Notes under the pieces: generated by a model
The model's input: the letters and a program-made list of their open reading frames with translations, nothing else
What the model was told of the DNA's origin: nothing
The model's database searches: none
Made by a program: the position numbers and the translations under genes
Shown: in pieces, positions 1-8,511 of the stretch
Layout of the letters: every line of letters starts with the position of its first letter
How positions within the stretch are numbered: the stretch's first letter is position 1
Assembly (NCBI GenBank): GCA_900322095.1
Contig: ONYS01000014.1
Coordinates: 1 to 35,120 of the forward strand
Length of the DNA: 35,120 nt
Direction of reading: 5' to 3'
Source of the DNA: an uncultured Prevotella sp.
GTDB taxonomy: Bacteria; Bacteroidota; Bacteroidia; Bacteroidales; Bacteroidaceae

Positions 1-3
1 GGA

Positions 4-84
4 TGTACATTTGTTAGCGATATGAGGTGTACATTTCATTCCGATAAAGGGTGTACATTTCATTCCGCTACGAGGTGTACATTT
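4..84. repeat. 24-bp tandem array of TGTACATTT, probable IS21-type terminal repeats
   Basis: The 9-mer TGTACATTT occurs four times, beginning at 4, 28, 52 and 76, so the period is exactly 24 bp. The spacer is also partly conserved (CATTCCGATAAAGG and CATTCCGCTACGAGG types). IS21-family elements are known to carry several such direct repeats inside each end and to terminate in CA-3'. The array breaks off after GTGTACA near 81, which would fit the outer end of an element lying to the left of the window. The istA/istB genes are not in view, so the family assignment is inference. An old element end or an unrelated regulatory array are the alternatives. Confidence 0.5.
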
Positions 85-85
85 G
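78..85 (+). promoter_or_regulatory. Possible -7 box within the repeat array, facing the lipoprotein gene
   Basis: TACATTTG fits the Bacteroidota -7 consensus TAnnTTTG and is part of the last 24-bp repeat. It points toward the lipoprotein gene, whose start lies about 75 bp downstream. No good -33 TTTG is placed about 20 bp upstream. No other TAnnTTTG box was seen between it and the gene. Confidence 0.3.
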
Positions 86-153
86 CGCCGATATATTCAT
101 ATTATATGTGCGCTCACCTCAAACCTACAGTACAAACAACCTCATAAACAATT

Positions 154-1044
154 ATGATTATGAAAAAGACATCACTCTTCTTCGTCTTGTTAAGCTGCCT
201 TTTAAGCTTAACGTTTTCTTCATGTGAGAAAGCAATGTCCGACGACAACGGAGAAACACCCGGCATGGCAGATGGCCGCCCCATCGTGTTCAGAGTCGCA
301 GCCAAGTCCACCAACCCGTCTTTCAGCACCTCGACATCAGCTTTCACCCGCATCACTCTGGCTGTTTATCAGAATGGCACTATCGTTGATCAGGTCAATC
401 AATCAACAGAAGACGACAACTTTGGCAACATTGAGATGAAACTCGCTGAAGGCACTTACAATGTTGTCGTGTTGGCCCACAACTGTAGCGGTGCAGTAAA
501 CTTAGCCAACGATATCAACAAGGTTGCAATGCCAGATAACAAGGTAACTGATAGTTTCTGGTGCAACCAAGAGTTCACCGTATCTGGAACCACGACCAAC
601 GTCAATCTAAGCCTTGAACGCATCGTTGGCAAGTTTGTATTGAATGTAGAAGACAACATTCCTGAGAACGTGAAGACCATGCAATTTTACTATACAGGCG
701 GCAGTAGTACGCTTGATGCAGAAAATGGTGTGGGAATTGTGAACAGCCGTCAAACGGTAAAGATCCCCATTACATCGGATATGGTGGGCAAGCCAGCCTC
801 TTACGAAGTCTATACCTTCCCTAGAACAGATTCTGAATTTCTGAAGATGAAAGTCACAGCATTGAATGCATCTGGTGGCACCATCACCGAGAAGACCTTT
901 GAAAACGTACCCATCGCAAAGAATCAGGTCACGACCTACAGTGGAAGCTTCTTCGGTAGCACACCAGGAGGAGAGGACCAGAACGTAAGTTTTACGATTA
1001 CGGTTAATACGGTATGGGACGATCAAGTTGACACAGCATATTGA
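154..1044 (+). CDS. FimB/Mfa2-family fimbrial-type lipoprotein
   Basis: This 296-residue protein resembles the FimB/Mfa2 group of Bacteroidales, outer-membrane lipoproteins that anchor or cap fimbriae. It has a hydrophobic signal peptide (about residues 3-22) ending in a lipobox-like FSSC, then an acidic stretch. Two beta-rich domains follow. The first carries a GTYNVVVLAHN-type strand, and the second opens near residue 180 with the MQFYYTGGSSTLDA motif I associate with this family. Translation may begin at the ATG at 154 or the one at 160 (MKKTS); the latter is a more usual signal-peptide start. No fimbrillin or other fimbrial gene is adjacent, so it stands alone between the repeat array and a bidirectional terminator. 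The family call is fairly secure, the fimbrial role is inferred. Confidence 0.75.
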   Translation: MIMKKTSLFFVLLSCLLSLTFSSCEKAMSDDNGETPGMADGRPIVFRVAAKSTNPSFSTSTSAFTRITLAVYQNGTIVDQVNQSTEDDNFGNIEMKLAEGTYNVVVLAHNCSGAVNLANDINKVAMPDNKVTDSFWCNQEFTVSGTTTNVNLSLERIVGKFVLNVEDNIPENVKTMQFYYTGGSSTLDAENGVGIVNSRQTVKIPITSDMVGKPASYEVYTFPRTDSEFLKMKVTALNASGGTITEKTFENVPIAKNQVTTYSGSFFGSTPGGEDQNVSFTITVNTVWDDQVDTAY

Positions 1045-1072
1045 AAAGAAAATAGAAAAAGCCGAGATAGCA

Positions 1073-1106
1073 AAAAGGGTCTTGAAAATGAATTCAAGAC
1101 CCTTTT
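1073..1106. terminator. Bidirectional hairpin terminator
   Basis: A perfect 14-bp inverted repeat (AAAAGGGTCTTGAA at 1073-1086, its complement at 1093-1106) with a 6-nt loop ends in T4. It lies between the converging lipoprotein and crp/fnr genes and has A/T tracts on both sides, so it can serve both. Confidence 0.85.
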
Positions 1107-1115
1107 AATATTATA

Positions 1116-1718
1116 TCATTCTTGCGAGTTCAGTTCAGCCGTCCTCACTCTCGACAGTGTTTCTGGCGACATCTGAAGATAATTGGCTATGTAGACCAAT
1201 GGCGCACGAAGCACCACTTGAGGACTCAGCTTGCACATCTTCCGGTATCGACTCTGAGCAGACTCGAAGCGAACCAAATCGGCATGGACCTGAGAGACTA
1301 TCAAGCTCTCTTCCAATATCTTACGATAAAGCATCTGGATATTGACATTCGTGATGGCTATCTGTTCCAACTGAGCCTTAGGCAGAGCAAATACCGACGA
1401 AGGCTCAAGTGCTTCAACCTGCAAAGCGGAGGGTTCCTCTTTGAACAGACTCTCTATACACATGAAGATGGTATGGTCTTCTCCCAAGTGCTCTGTGACC
1501 TCCTTGCCATTCTTGAAGTAGAACTGGCGAATCAAGCCACGGTCTAGATAATAGATATTGCGACACACCTCGCCTTCCTTGAGAATCATCTCTCCCTTGG
1601 CAAAGTGCATAGGCACAATAATGCTCTCAAGCGTGTCAAGCTCATGATGCGTCATTGTACTGTATTTGCGAGCCAATTCTCTCGCTATATCTCTTGTCGA
1701 AGATTCTTGTATTTTCAT
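1116..1718 (-). CDS. Crp/Fnr-family transcriptional regulator
   Basis: This 200-residue protein has an N-terminal cyclic-nucleotide-binding-type beta-roll (about residues 30-115, with KGEMILKEGEVCRNIYYLDRG). A long dimerisation helix follows, then a short C-terminal helix-turn-helix (about 170-192, IANYLQMSPETLSRVR). The lack of a typical cAMP phosphate-binding RxS motif suggests it does not bind cAMP, as is usual for this Bacteroidota group. It lacks the N-terminal cysteine cluster of oxygen-sensing FNR. Its start lies 28 bp after the lepA stop, so the two are probably cotranscribed. An unusually strong Shine-Dalgarno-like AAGGAGGAA (complement of 1725-1733) precedes the ATG, a rare feature in this phylum. 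Target genes are unknown. Confidence 0.85.
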   Translation of the reverse strand: MKIQESSTRDIARELARKYSTMTHHELDTLESIIVPMHFAKGEMILKEGEVCRNIYYLDRGLIRQFYFKNGKEVTEHLGEDHTIFMCIESLFKEEPSALQVEALEPSSVFALPKAQLEQIAITNVNIQMLYRKILEESLIVSQVHADLVRFESAQSRYRKMCKLSPQVVLRAPLVYIANYLQMSPETLSRVRTAELNSQE

Positions 1719-1724
1719 TTCAAG

Positions 1725-1733
1725 TTCCTCCTT
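1725..1733 (-). promoter_or_regulatory. Strong Shine-Dalgarno sequence for the crp/fnr gene
   Basis: Read on the minus strand, AAGGAGGAA ends 6 nt before the ATG at 1718. Most other genes in the window have no such site, so it fixes this start and suggests efficient translation within the lepA transcript. Confidence 0.6.
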
Positions 1734-1746
1734 AACTTATCATTAC

Positions 1747-3531
1747 TTAATCCAATTTTAGAACTGCAAGGAATGCTTTCTGCGGCACCTGTACATTTCC
1801 AATCTGCTTCATACGCTTCTTACCTTTCTTCTGCTTCTCCAAAAGTTTTCGTTTACGACTGACATCGCCACCGTAGCACTTGGCCAGCACATCCTTGCGT
1901 ACCTGCTTAACCGTCTCGCGGGCAATGATTTTCGAGCCTATAGCTGCCTGGATAGCAATGTCAAATTGCTGGCGGGGAATCAAGTCCTTCAGCTTCTCAC
2001 ACATCCGTCTGCCCAAAGTGACCGCATTGTCCTGATGCGTGAGCGTTGAGAGGGCATCCACTGGCTCGCCATTGAGCAGGATATCAAGTTTCGCCAGCCT
2101 TGACGGCCGATAGGAGTCCAGATGATAATCAAAAGAAGCATAGCCCTTCGATATGCTCTTCAACTTATCATAGAAGTCTATCACTATCTCTCCCAATGGC
2201 AAGAGGAAGTGTATCTCAACACGATTGCCGCTGACATACTCTTGATTGATCAGTTCGCCACGCTTGTCCAGACAGAGCTTCATTATCGGACCAATATAAT
2301 TAGTTGTCGTGATAATGGTGGCCCGGATATACGGTTCTTCAATATGGTCTATCAACGTCTGGTCGGGCAAACCTGAAGGATTATGCACCTCGGTTACGTT
2401 GCCTTGTTTGTCGTAGACCATATACGATACGTTAGGCACTGTAGTGATCACGTCGACATTGAACTCCCGGTCAAGACGCTCCTGAACAATCTCCATGTGA
2501 AGAAGCCCCAGGAAGCCGCAACGGAAACCAAAGCCCAACGCCACACTGCTCTCGGGTTGAAAGGTGAGCGAAGCATCATTAAGCTGCAGCTTCTCCAATG
2601 ACGACCTCAAATTCTCGTATTCCGTCGGATCGATAGGGTAAACGCCGGCAAACACCATCGGCTTCACCTCCTGAAATCCCTCGATGGCTTCTTTGCAAGG
2701 CTCACTGACATGAGTAATTGTATCACCGACCTTTACTTCCGTAGCAGTCTTTATGCCGCTGACGATATACCCTACTTCACCACACGAGAGCTTCGGACAA
2801 GGGATCATGTCCATCCTCAGCATGCCCACCTCGTCGGCTACGTATTCCTCACCAGTATTGAAGAATTTCACCTTGTCGCCTTTCTTGATTTCTCCATTGA
2901 TGACCTTGCAGAGCACGATGACACCTCTGAAGCTATTGAATATAGAGTCGAAGATCAAGGCCTGCAGAGGGGCTTTGGGATCGCCCTTCGGCGGCTGAAT
3001 CCTATTCACTACCGCCTCGAGTATCTCATCTACGCCTTCGCCTGTCTTTCCTGACGCACGAATGATCTCATCTCTTTCGCATCCCAGCAGCTCCACAATC
3101 TCATCTTCAACCTCATCGGGCATGGCCTGAGGCATATCAATCTTATTGACCACAGGAATGATTTCAAGATCATGTTCCAGAGCCATATACAGATTGGAGA
3201 TCGTCTGTGCCTGAACGCCCTGCGTTGCATCCACAACAAGCAGTGCGCCCTCACATGCGGCTATGCTTCTCGACACCTCATAAGAGAAGTCGACATGTCC
3301 CGGAGTATCTATCAAATTCAATATATATTTCTTACCATCCTTAGCCACATAATCCATCTCGATGGCATGACTCTTGATCGTGATGCCGCGTTCACGTTCC
3401 AAGTCCATATCATCAAGCATCTGGCCCTCAGTAATCTGAATCGTTTTAGTGCGTTCCAGTAATCTGTCGGCCAAAGTTGACTTGCCATGATCAATATGAG
3501 CGATGATACAGAAATTCCTTATATTATCCAT
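1747..3531 (-). CDS. lepA: Elongation factor 4 (LepA), ribosome back-translocase GTPase
   Basis: Full-length LepA/EF4 of 594 residues, a cytosolic GTPase that binds ribosomes and is linked to initiation and elongation quality. The GTPase motifs are all present: P-loop AHIDHGKST at residues 11-19, RGIT at 48-51 in switch I, DTPGH at 75-79 and NKID at 129-132. Domain II, the EF-G-like domains and the LepA-specific C-terminal domain (ending around [17 protein letters not shown]) follow. The length matches the usual 590-605 residues. A -7 box lies about 20 bp upstream at 3551-3558. The crp/fnr gene follows 28 bp downstream. Identification is secure. Confidence 0.98.
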   Translation of the reverse strand: MDNIRNFCIIAHIDHGKSTLADRLLERTKTIQITEGQMLDDMDLERERGITIKSHAIEMDYVAKDGKKYILNLIDTPGHVDFSYEVSRSIAACEGALLVVDATQGVQAQTISNLYMALEHDLEIIPVVNKIDMPQAMPDEVEDEIVELLGCERDEIIRASGKTGEGVDEILEAVVNRIQPPKGDPKAPLQALIFDSIFNSFRGVIVLCKVINGEIKKGDKVKFFNTGEEYVADEVGMLRMDMIPCPKLSCGEVGYIVSGIKTATEVKVGDTITHVSEPCKEAIEGFQEVKPMVFAGVYPIDPTEYENLRSSLEKLQLNDASLTFQPESSVALGFGFRCGFLGLLHMEIVQERLDREFNVDVITTVPNVSYMVYDKQGNVTEVHNPSGLPDQTLIDHIEEPYIRATIITTTNYIGPIMKLCLDKRGELINQEYVSGNRVEIHFLLPLGEIVIDFYDKLKSISKGYASFDYHLDSYRPSRLAKLDILLNGEPVDALSTLTHQDNAVTLGRRMCEKLKDLIPRQQFDIAIQAAIGSKIIARETVKQVRKDVLAKCYGGDVSRKRKLLEKQKKGKKRMKQIGNVQVPQKAFLAVLKLD

Positions 3532-3550
3532 TCGTCTGTTTATTTAATTG

Positions 3551-3558
3551 CAAATTTA
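3551..3558 (-). promoter_or_regulatory. -7 box of lepA
   Basis: On the minus strand this reads TAAATTTG, a match to TAnnTTTG, 20 bp before the lepA ATG. No clear -33 element was found. It lies about 24 bp from the oppositely directed -7 box of the next gene. Confidence 0.5.
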
Positions 3559-3581
3559 GTAAATTTTCCGCTATTATTTGG

Positions 3582-3589
3582 TATCTTTG
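3582..3589 (+). promoter_or_regulatory. -7 box of the small lipoprotein gene
   Basis: TATCTTTG matches TAnnTTTG and lies 19 bp before the ATG at 3609. It is divergent from the lepA box at 3551-3558, so the two promoter regions must overlap. Confidence 0.55.
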
Positions 3590-3608
3590 CAGAAAATAAA
3601 CTCTTTGA

Positions 3609-4007
3609 ATGAAAAAATTATTCGTTTTCTTCACACTTGTTTCATGCCTCGTTGCTTGCCATAAGAGCTTGAGCGATCAGGCCGCGCAAGAAGCTGCAGA
3701 CTTCACAAGAAAATACTGTCCAACGCCAATAAAAGACTTTGAGCGAACAGACAGCATGACTTTTGACCGCTCAACAAAAACATTTATTTATTGGAAGACG
3801 CTTTATGATAAGTCAGACGACAAGGAACTGATATTGAAGAACAAGGCCAAACTGCAGGCTGCTATGCTAGCATCAGTGAACAACAATCCGGGAGTTCAAC
3901 TTTACCGGAAGGATAACTTCACCTTCCGCTATGTCTTCCATTCAGGGAAAAATCCACAGGAGACGCTTCTTGACGTAAGTTTCGGACCGAAGGAATACAA
4001 CAAGTAA
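3609..4007 (+). CDS. Small lipoprotein of unknown function
   Basis: A 132-residue protein with a signal peptide and a clear lipobox LVAC (cysteine at residue 17), so probably an outer- or inner-membrane lipoprotein of about 116 residues when mature. The mature part holds a CPTPIKDFERTDSMTF segment and a tyrosine- and phenylalanine-rich beta region (YRKDNFTFRYVFHS) near the C-terminus. I do not recognise a named family. It has its own promoter box and is followed by a strong terminator, so it is a single-gene unit. The typical signal sequence and normal composition argue that it is real. Confidence 0.8.
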   Translation: MKKLFVFFTLVSCLVACHKSLSDQAAQEAADFTRKYCPTPIKDFERTDSMTFDRSTKTFIYWKTLYDKSDDKELILKNKAKLQAAMLASVNNNPGVQLYRKDNFTFRYVFHSGKNPQETLLDVSFGPKEYNK

Positions 4008-4026
4008 TAGGTTCTATATCGGAACT

Positions 4027-4075
4027 AACAACAAACGCCCATCTCTGGTCATCACCAGGATGGGCGTTTGTTGTT
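4027..4075. terminator. Bidirectional terminator with a 16-bp stem
   Basis: AACAACAAACGCCCAT (4027-4042) pairs perfectly with 4060-4075. An inner 5-bp helix (CTGGT 4045-4049 with ACCAG 4054-4058) extends the hairpin. It separates the converging lipoprotein and yebC genes. Confidence 0.8.
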
Positions 4076-4092
4076 ATAGAACATATTGACTG

Positions 4093-4839
4093 TTACTCAG
4101 CTTCGCCATCGTCCTCAAGGGGCTTCATGTTGGTGTAGACATTCTGCACATCATCGAAATCCTCGAGACGCTCAACCATCTTGTCGATAGTCTCACGCTC
4201 TTCGGGGGTAACATCCTTCAAGTCGGTAGGAATACGAGTGAACTCTGCACTTGTTATCTCATAACCATTATCCTCCAAGTACTTCTGAATGTCACCAAAG
4301 CTGGTAGGCTCACCGTAAATAGTGATTTCTCCCGTTTCCTCGTCCTCGTCGTATTCATCGTCCACTCCGAAGTCAATGAGGTTGAGGATAAGGTCGTCCA
4401 TGTCTGTATCATCCTTCTTCTTGAAGGTGAATACACACTTGTGGTCGAAAAGGAAGCTTAGTGAGCCCTGTGTACCCAAGTTGCCGTTAAACTTGTTGAA
4501 GACTGATCTCACGTCGGCTACGGTACGGGTGGTATTGTCAGTCAAGGCGTCAACAAAGATAGCCACTCCGTGAGGGCCATATCCCTCATAAGGAACCTCT
4601 TTGTACTCGCTCTGATCCTTACCCATAGCGTTCTTGATAGCGCGCTGGATATTGTCCTTAGGCATATTCTCGCGCTTGCAGGTTGCTATGATTGCACGCA
4701 GACGAGGGTTGTTCTCCGGCTCAGGACCGCCAGCCTTCACGGCAATTGCAATCTCTTTACCTAACTTTGTGAACGTTCTGGCCATATGGCCCCATCTTTT
4801 CAGCTTAGTAGCCTTGCGATATTCAAATGCTCTTCCCAT
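4093..4839 (-). CDS. YebC/PmpR-family (TACO1-like) protein
   Basis: A 248-residue member of the YebC/TACO1 family, complete from MGRAFEYRKATK to an acidic end. Members have been described as DNA-binding regulators and, more recently, as ribosome-associated factors that help with proline-rich stalls; which applies here cannot be seen. The conserved segments are present: GHMARTFTKLGKEI near residue 17, NPRLRAIIATCKRENMP near 44, YEGYGPHGVA near 84 and NFNGNLG-type KFNGNLGTQGSLSF near 115. It starts 37 bp after the pheT stop and is probably the second gene of a pheT-yebC operon ending at the hairpin at 4027-4075. Confidence 0.95.
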   Translation of the reverse strand: MGRAFEYRKATKLKRWGHMARTFTKLGKEIAIAVKAGGPEPENNPRLRAIIATCKRENMPKDNIQRAIKNAMGKDQSEYKEVPYEGYGPHGVAIFVDALTDNTTRTVADVRSVFNKFNGNLGTQGSLSFLFDHKCVFTFKKKDDTDMDDLILNLIDFGVDDEYDEDEETGEITIYGEPTSFGDIQKYLEDNGYEITSAEFTRIPTDLKDVTPEERETIDKMVERLEDFDDVQNVYTNMKPLEDDGEAE

Positions 4840-4876
4840 TGGAGATGTTTTATTTTATGTTTTACTTTTATTTTTG

Positions 4877-7345
4877 TTATCTGAGTTCTGCGCCCAATTT
4901 GCTGGTGAGGTTGGCGATGAGTTTCTTCATCACTGCATCGATAGCCTTGTCGTTGAGCGTGCGGTTGTCGTCCTGAATGATAAAGTTCACAGCATAACTC
5001 TTCTTGCCTGCAGGCAAATTCTTACCCTCATAGACGTCGAACAGTTCCACTTTCTTCAAGAGTTTCTTCTCGGTCTGATAAGCAATCTTCTCAATTTCAG
5101 CAAACTCTACTTGCTTGTCGACAAGCAAGGCCAAGTCACGGCTCACCTGCGGGAACTTGGATATCTCCTTAAACTCAATCTTATGCTTGAGAGCCAACTT
5201 CATCAGATTGGTCCAATTCAGGTCGGCGAAGAATGTGGGCTGGTCAATGCCATTGTCCTTCAGCAACTGATGCGCGAGCACACCATATTCGGCAAGCACC
5301 TTTCCATTGCGGGTCTTCAACACACGTGCATGGGCAAAGATGTTATTGTCCGAGTTTTCCTCAACGATTGCTCCACCCTGGAGTCCCAGACGACGCAGCA
5401 CGTTCATGACATAAGCCTTGAGTTCGAACACACTCGACTTCTCATCGGGATGAATCCAAGAGCCCTGAACATGGAAGCCCGTCACCCACAAGCCCAGATG
5501 ATGCTGTTGCTTATAAGCCTTGATTGGAGCCTCTTCAGTCCGGCTTTCCTCTTCGTAACGGTAAGTATTGCCGAACTCAAAGAATTTCAGATTTGAACTC
5601 TTTCGGTTTATGTTGCGAGCCAGGCTCTCCAATCCACCGAAAAGAATCGACTGACGCATAACGCCCAAATCCGCACTTAAAGGATTCATCACCTTCACGG
5701 TCTTGGCCCAAGGATAAGCATTGAGCTTATCACCTTCATAGTAGGACACACGCGACAGAGAGTTGTTCATAATCTCGTTGAAGCCTTCGCCAACAAGCTG
5801 TTCACTGACAACATTCTCGATTTTGTGCTCAAGATCTTCATCGCCCTTCACGGTCAACGAGGATTTCAGCATCGTAGGTATCTCTACATTATTATATCCA
5901 TAGATACGCAAGATATCCTCAACGACGTCGCAAGGACGCTGCACATCTACGCGATAGGCGGGTACTTCAAGGTCAAGACCTTCTGCATCCTCTTTCAAGA
6001 TTTTCATCTCGAGGCTTGTAGCGATGCTCTTGATGGTCTCCTCGCCAAGATGCTTACCTATGAGGCGGTCGCAATATTCGTAGTTCAGACGGACGTTGAA
6101 GTTGGGCATAGGCTTAGGATAGACATCTTTGATCTGCATGCTCACTTTGCCACCAGCCAGTTCACGGCAGAGAATGGCAGCCTGCTTCAATGCGTAAATC
6201 GTTCCATTGGGATCAACGCCACGCTCAAAGCGATAGCTGGCCTCAGATGAGAGTCCGTGACGGCGTGCGCTCTTGCGAATCCAAGTGGGATGGAAATAGG
6301 CACTCTCGAGCACGACATTCTTCGTTGTCTCATAAGTACCACTACCCTTTCCACCGAAGATTCCGGCAATGCACATGGGATCTTCGGCATTGCAGATGCT
6401 CAGGTCGTGTTCACCCAAGACATGATCCTCACCGTCGAGAGTCATGAAATGAGTACCTTCGGGTTGCGTACGCACTACGATGCGGTGTCCCTTCACCATG
6501 TCGGCATCGAAGCAGTGCATTGGCTGTCCGTAGGCCAGCATGATATAATTGGTAATGTCCACGATGTTATTGATAGGACGAAGCCCCACGACGCGCAATT
6601 TTTCTTGCATCCATTCAGGACTTTCCTTCACGTCGCAATCGGTAATGCTCACGCAGGCATAGCGCTTGCAGGCCTCTGTGTTTTCAATATCCACATCGAT
6701 AGGCAGGTCTTCATTGTCAACGACAAACTTGCTGCAGTCCGGACGATGAAGACTGGTCTGGTATCCGTTTTGCTTCAACCATGCATACAGGTCTCTGGCA
6801 ACGCCGTAATGACTCAGCGCATCTGCACGATTGGCCGTCAAGTCAATCTCTATCACCCAATCGCTCTCCAAGTGGTAGTATTCTGCAGCGGGTTGACCGA
6901 CTTTGGCATCCTCAGGAAGTACGATGATGCCATCGTGGCTTGTGCCCACGCCAATCTCATCCTCAGCGCAAATCATTCCGTATGATTCCACGCCACGAAG
7001 TTTTGACTTCTTGATGGTAATCTCCTTGTCGCCATCATAGAGCACGCAGCCCAGGTCAGCAACGATAACCTTCTGGCCAGCAGCCACATTCGGAGCGCCA
7101 CAGACGATTTGCTGCGGTTCGCCTTTACCAAGGTCTACCATCGTGATATGAAGATGGTCAGAATTGGGATGTGGCTCACAAGTCAGCACCTTACCTACAT
7201 ATAAACCTTTCAGTCCTCCTTTGATAGACTGAACTTCTTCCAAAGAATCCACCTCAAGCCCCGTTGAAGTCAGCGCGTCAGCTGTCTGTTGCGGTGTCAG
7301 ATCGAAGTCGACATATTCTTTAAGCCATTTATAAGAAACTTTCAT
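4877..7345 (-). CDS. pheT: Phenylalanine--tRNA ligase beta subunit
   Basis: A complete bacterial-type PheT of 822 residues, the subunit that pairs with PheS to charge tRNA(Phe) and carries the editing site. From the N-terminus it has the MKVSYKWLKEYVDF start, an OB-fold EMAP/tRNA-binding domain (about 40-150), the B3/B4 editing domain (about 210-390), a B5 domain, the catalytic-like core and a C-terminal anticodon-binding FDX-ACB domain (FKEISKFPQVSRDLALLV onwards). The frame is open back to an ATG at 7381. That codon lies at or before the probable transcription start given by the promoter at 7379-7409, so I place the start at 7345. The partner pheS is not in the window. Confidence 0.97.
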   Translation of the reverse strand: MKVSYKWLKEYVDFDLTPQQTADALTSTGLEVDSLEEVQSIKGGLKGLYVGKVLTCEPHPNSDHLHITMVDLGKGEPQQIVCGAPNVAAGQKVIVADLGCVLYDGDKEITIKKSKLRGVESYGMICAEDEIGVGTSHDGIIVLPEDAKVGQPAAEYYHLESDWVIEIDLTANRADALSHYGVARDLYAWLKQNGYQTSLHRPDCSKFVVDNEDLPIDVDIENTEACKRYACVSITDCDVKESPEWMQEKLRVVGLRPINNIVDITNYIMLAYGQPMHCFDADMVKGHRIVVRTQPEGTHFMTLDGEDHVLGEHDLSICNAEDPMCIAGIFGGKGSGTYETTKNVVLESAYFHPTWIRKSARRHGLSSEASYRFERGVDPNGTIYALKQAAILCRELAGGKVSMQIKDVYPKPMPNFNVRLNYEYCDRLIGKHLGEETIKSIATSLEMKILKEDAEGLDLEVPAYRVDVQRPCDVVEDILRIYGYNNVEIPTMLKSSLTVKGDEDLEHKIENVVSEQLVGEGFNEIMNNSLSRVSYYEGDKLNAYPWAKTVKVMNPLSADLGVMRQSILFGGLESLARNINRKSSNLKFFEFGNTYRYEEESRTEEAPIKAYKQQHHLGLWVTGFHVQGSWIHPDEKSSVFELKAYVMNVLRRLGLQGGAIVEENSDNNIFAHARVLKTRNGKVLAEYGVLAHQLLKDNGIDQPTFFADLNWTNLMKLALKHKIEFKEISKFPQVSRDLALLVDKQVEFAEIEKIAYQTEKKLLKKVELFDVYEGKNLPAGKKSYAVNFIIQDDNRTLNDKAIDAVMKKLIANLTSKLGAELR

Positions 7346-7378
7346 TGCAATGTTATGTGTATTCGCTTTAAAGACATG

Positions 7379-7409
7379 CAAAGGTACAAAAAAAATATAT
7401 CATCCACAA
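7379..7409 (-). promoter_or_regulatory. Promoter of pheT-yebC
   Basis: On the minus strand a TTG (7407-7409), a 20-bp spacer and TACCTTTG (7379-7386) match the Bacteroidota consensus well. Transcription would begin near 7372, giving a leader of about 27 nt before the pheT ATG at 7345. Confidence 0.75.
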
Positions 7410-7503
7410 TTTTTCATGCGCTTTTCTATTTATTGTGATGGCTTCAACGGTCATGCAGACAGAAATAAAACTCGTCGTTGATGGTTATATGAACAAATTT
7501 TCA

Positions 7504-7511
7504 TACTTTTG
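7504..7511 (+). promoter_or_regulatory. -7 box of the zinc metallopeptidase gene
   Basis: TACTTTTG matches TAnnTTTG and lies 29 bp before the ATG at 7541. The nearest TTG (7478-7480) is 23 bp upstream, longer than ideal. Confidence 0.55.
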
Positions 7512-7540
7512 CAGTAAGAACCAATCAATCACACAACAAA

Positions 7541-8425
7541 ATGAAACTCAACGGAAGACGAAAAAGCAGTAACGTGGAAGACGTCCGCGGCATGTCTAAT
7601 GGTGCCAAGGCCGGAATAGGAGGCATAGGTGGAATCATAATCATTGCCCTCATCACATTCTTAAGCGGTGGAGACTTGGGCGATGTCATCAACAATGTTG
7701 CCAGTCAGCAACTTCAGGGCCAACTGCAAGAAACTACCGACAACAGTGAACCCAGCTTTACTGAGGAAGAACAGCAGCTGGCTGAATTTTCCAAGCAGAT
7801 TCTTGCCGGCACAGAAGACGTGTGGACAGAACAGTTCAAACTGCATGGCATGCAATACACCTACCCAACGATGGTCCTCTACACTGGCAGCGTCAACACC
7901 GCCTGCGGTCAAGGAAGTGCACAGATGGGTCCTTTTTACTGTTCGGGCGACCAAAAGCTGTATCTCGACTTAAGCTTCTTCTCTTCGATGCGCAAGGAGT
8001 TGGGTATCGAGGCTAAAGGCGACCTCGACTTTGCCTATGCTTACGTCATTGCCCATGAAGTAGGACACCACGTTGAATACCTTCGCGGCATCTTATCCAA
8101 GTGCCATGCAAAGATGGACCAGCTTAGCCAAACAGAAGCCAACAAGTTGAGTGTAAAGCTGGAGCTGCTGGCCGACTATTATGCCGGCTGCTGGGCACAT
8201 TATGACAACGAGAAGTTTTCCAGTCTCTCCGACGGCGATATTGAGGAAGCCATTGATTGCGCTGAGAAAATTGGCGACAACTACTTGCAGGAAAAAGCAC
8301 GTGGATACAGCCAACCGGAGACATTCACTCACGGCACTTCCCAGCAACGCATGTATTGGTTGAAGAAAGGTTTGGAAACTGGCGATTGGAACACGACGAC
8401 ATTCTCTCCAGGGGAACTGGATTGA
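7541..8425 (+). CDS. YpfJ/KPN_02809-type neutral zinc metallopeptidase
   Basis: A 294-residue membrane-anchored putative zinc peptidase. It begins MKLNGRRKSSNVEDVRG, the family's conserved N-terminal signature, followed by a glycine-rich hydrophobic segment at about residues 22-42 that should cross the inner membrane. The catalytic domain contains HEVGHH at 172-177 (zinc ligands H172 and H176, catalytic E173). ELLADYYAG near 208 probably supplies the third ligand, and the family's CGQGSAQMGPFYC segment is present. The substrate is unknown for the whole family. It is a single-gene unit, divergent from pheT, with its own promoter and a terminator downstream. The family call is confident. Confidence 0.93.
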   Translation: MKLNGRRKSSNVEDVRGMSNGAKAGIGGIGGIIIIALITFLSGGDLGDVINNVASQQLQGQLQETTDNSEPSFTEEEQQLAEFSKQILAGTEDVWTEQFKLHGMQYTYPTMVLYTGSVNTACGQGSAQMGPFYCSGDQKLYLDLSFFSSMRKELGIEAKGDLDFAYAYVIAHEVGHHVEYLRGILSKCHAKMDQLSQTEANKLSVKLELLADYYAGCWAHYDNEKFSSLSDGDIEEAIDCAEKIGDNYLQEKARGYSQPETFTHGTSQQRMYWLKKGLETGDWNTTTFSPGELD

Positions 8426-8445
8426 ATCATCCGATGCAATTACAG

Positions 8446-8484
8446 CGAAAGGCGCAATCACTTTGCAGTTGATTGCGCCTTTCG
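8446..8484. terminator. Hairpin terminator between converging genes
   Basis: A perfect 15-bp stem (CGAAAGGCGCAATCA at 8446-8460 with 8470-8484) and a 9-nt loop lie between the metallopeptidase gene and the converging acidic-tailed gene. T-rich flanks are weak, so efficiency is uncertain. Confidence 0.7.
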
Positions 8485-8511
8485 TCATTCAATATGCGGC
8501 TACGAACTTGA

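Noticed and set aside
4634..5596. 320-codon plus frame opposite yebC and pheT
   Set aside because: It crosses two well-identified genes on the other strand and matches no family.
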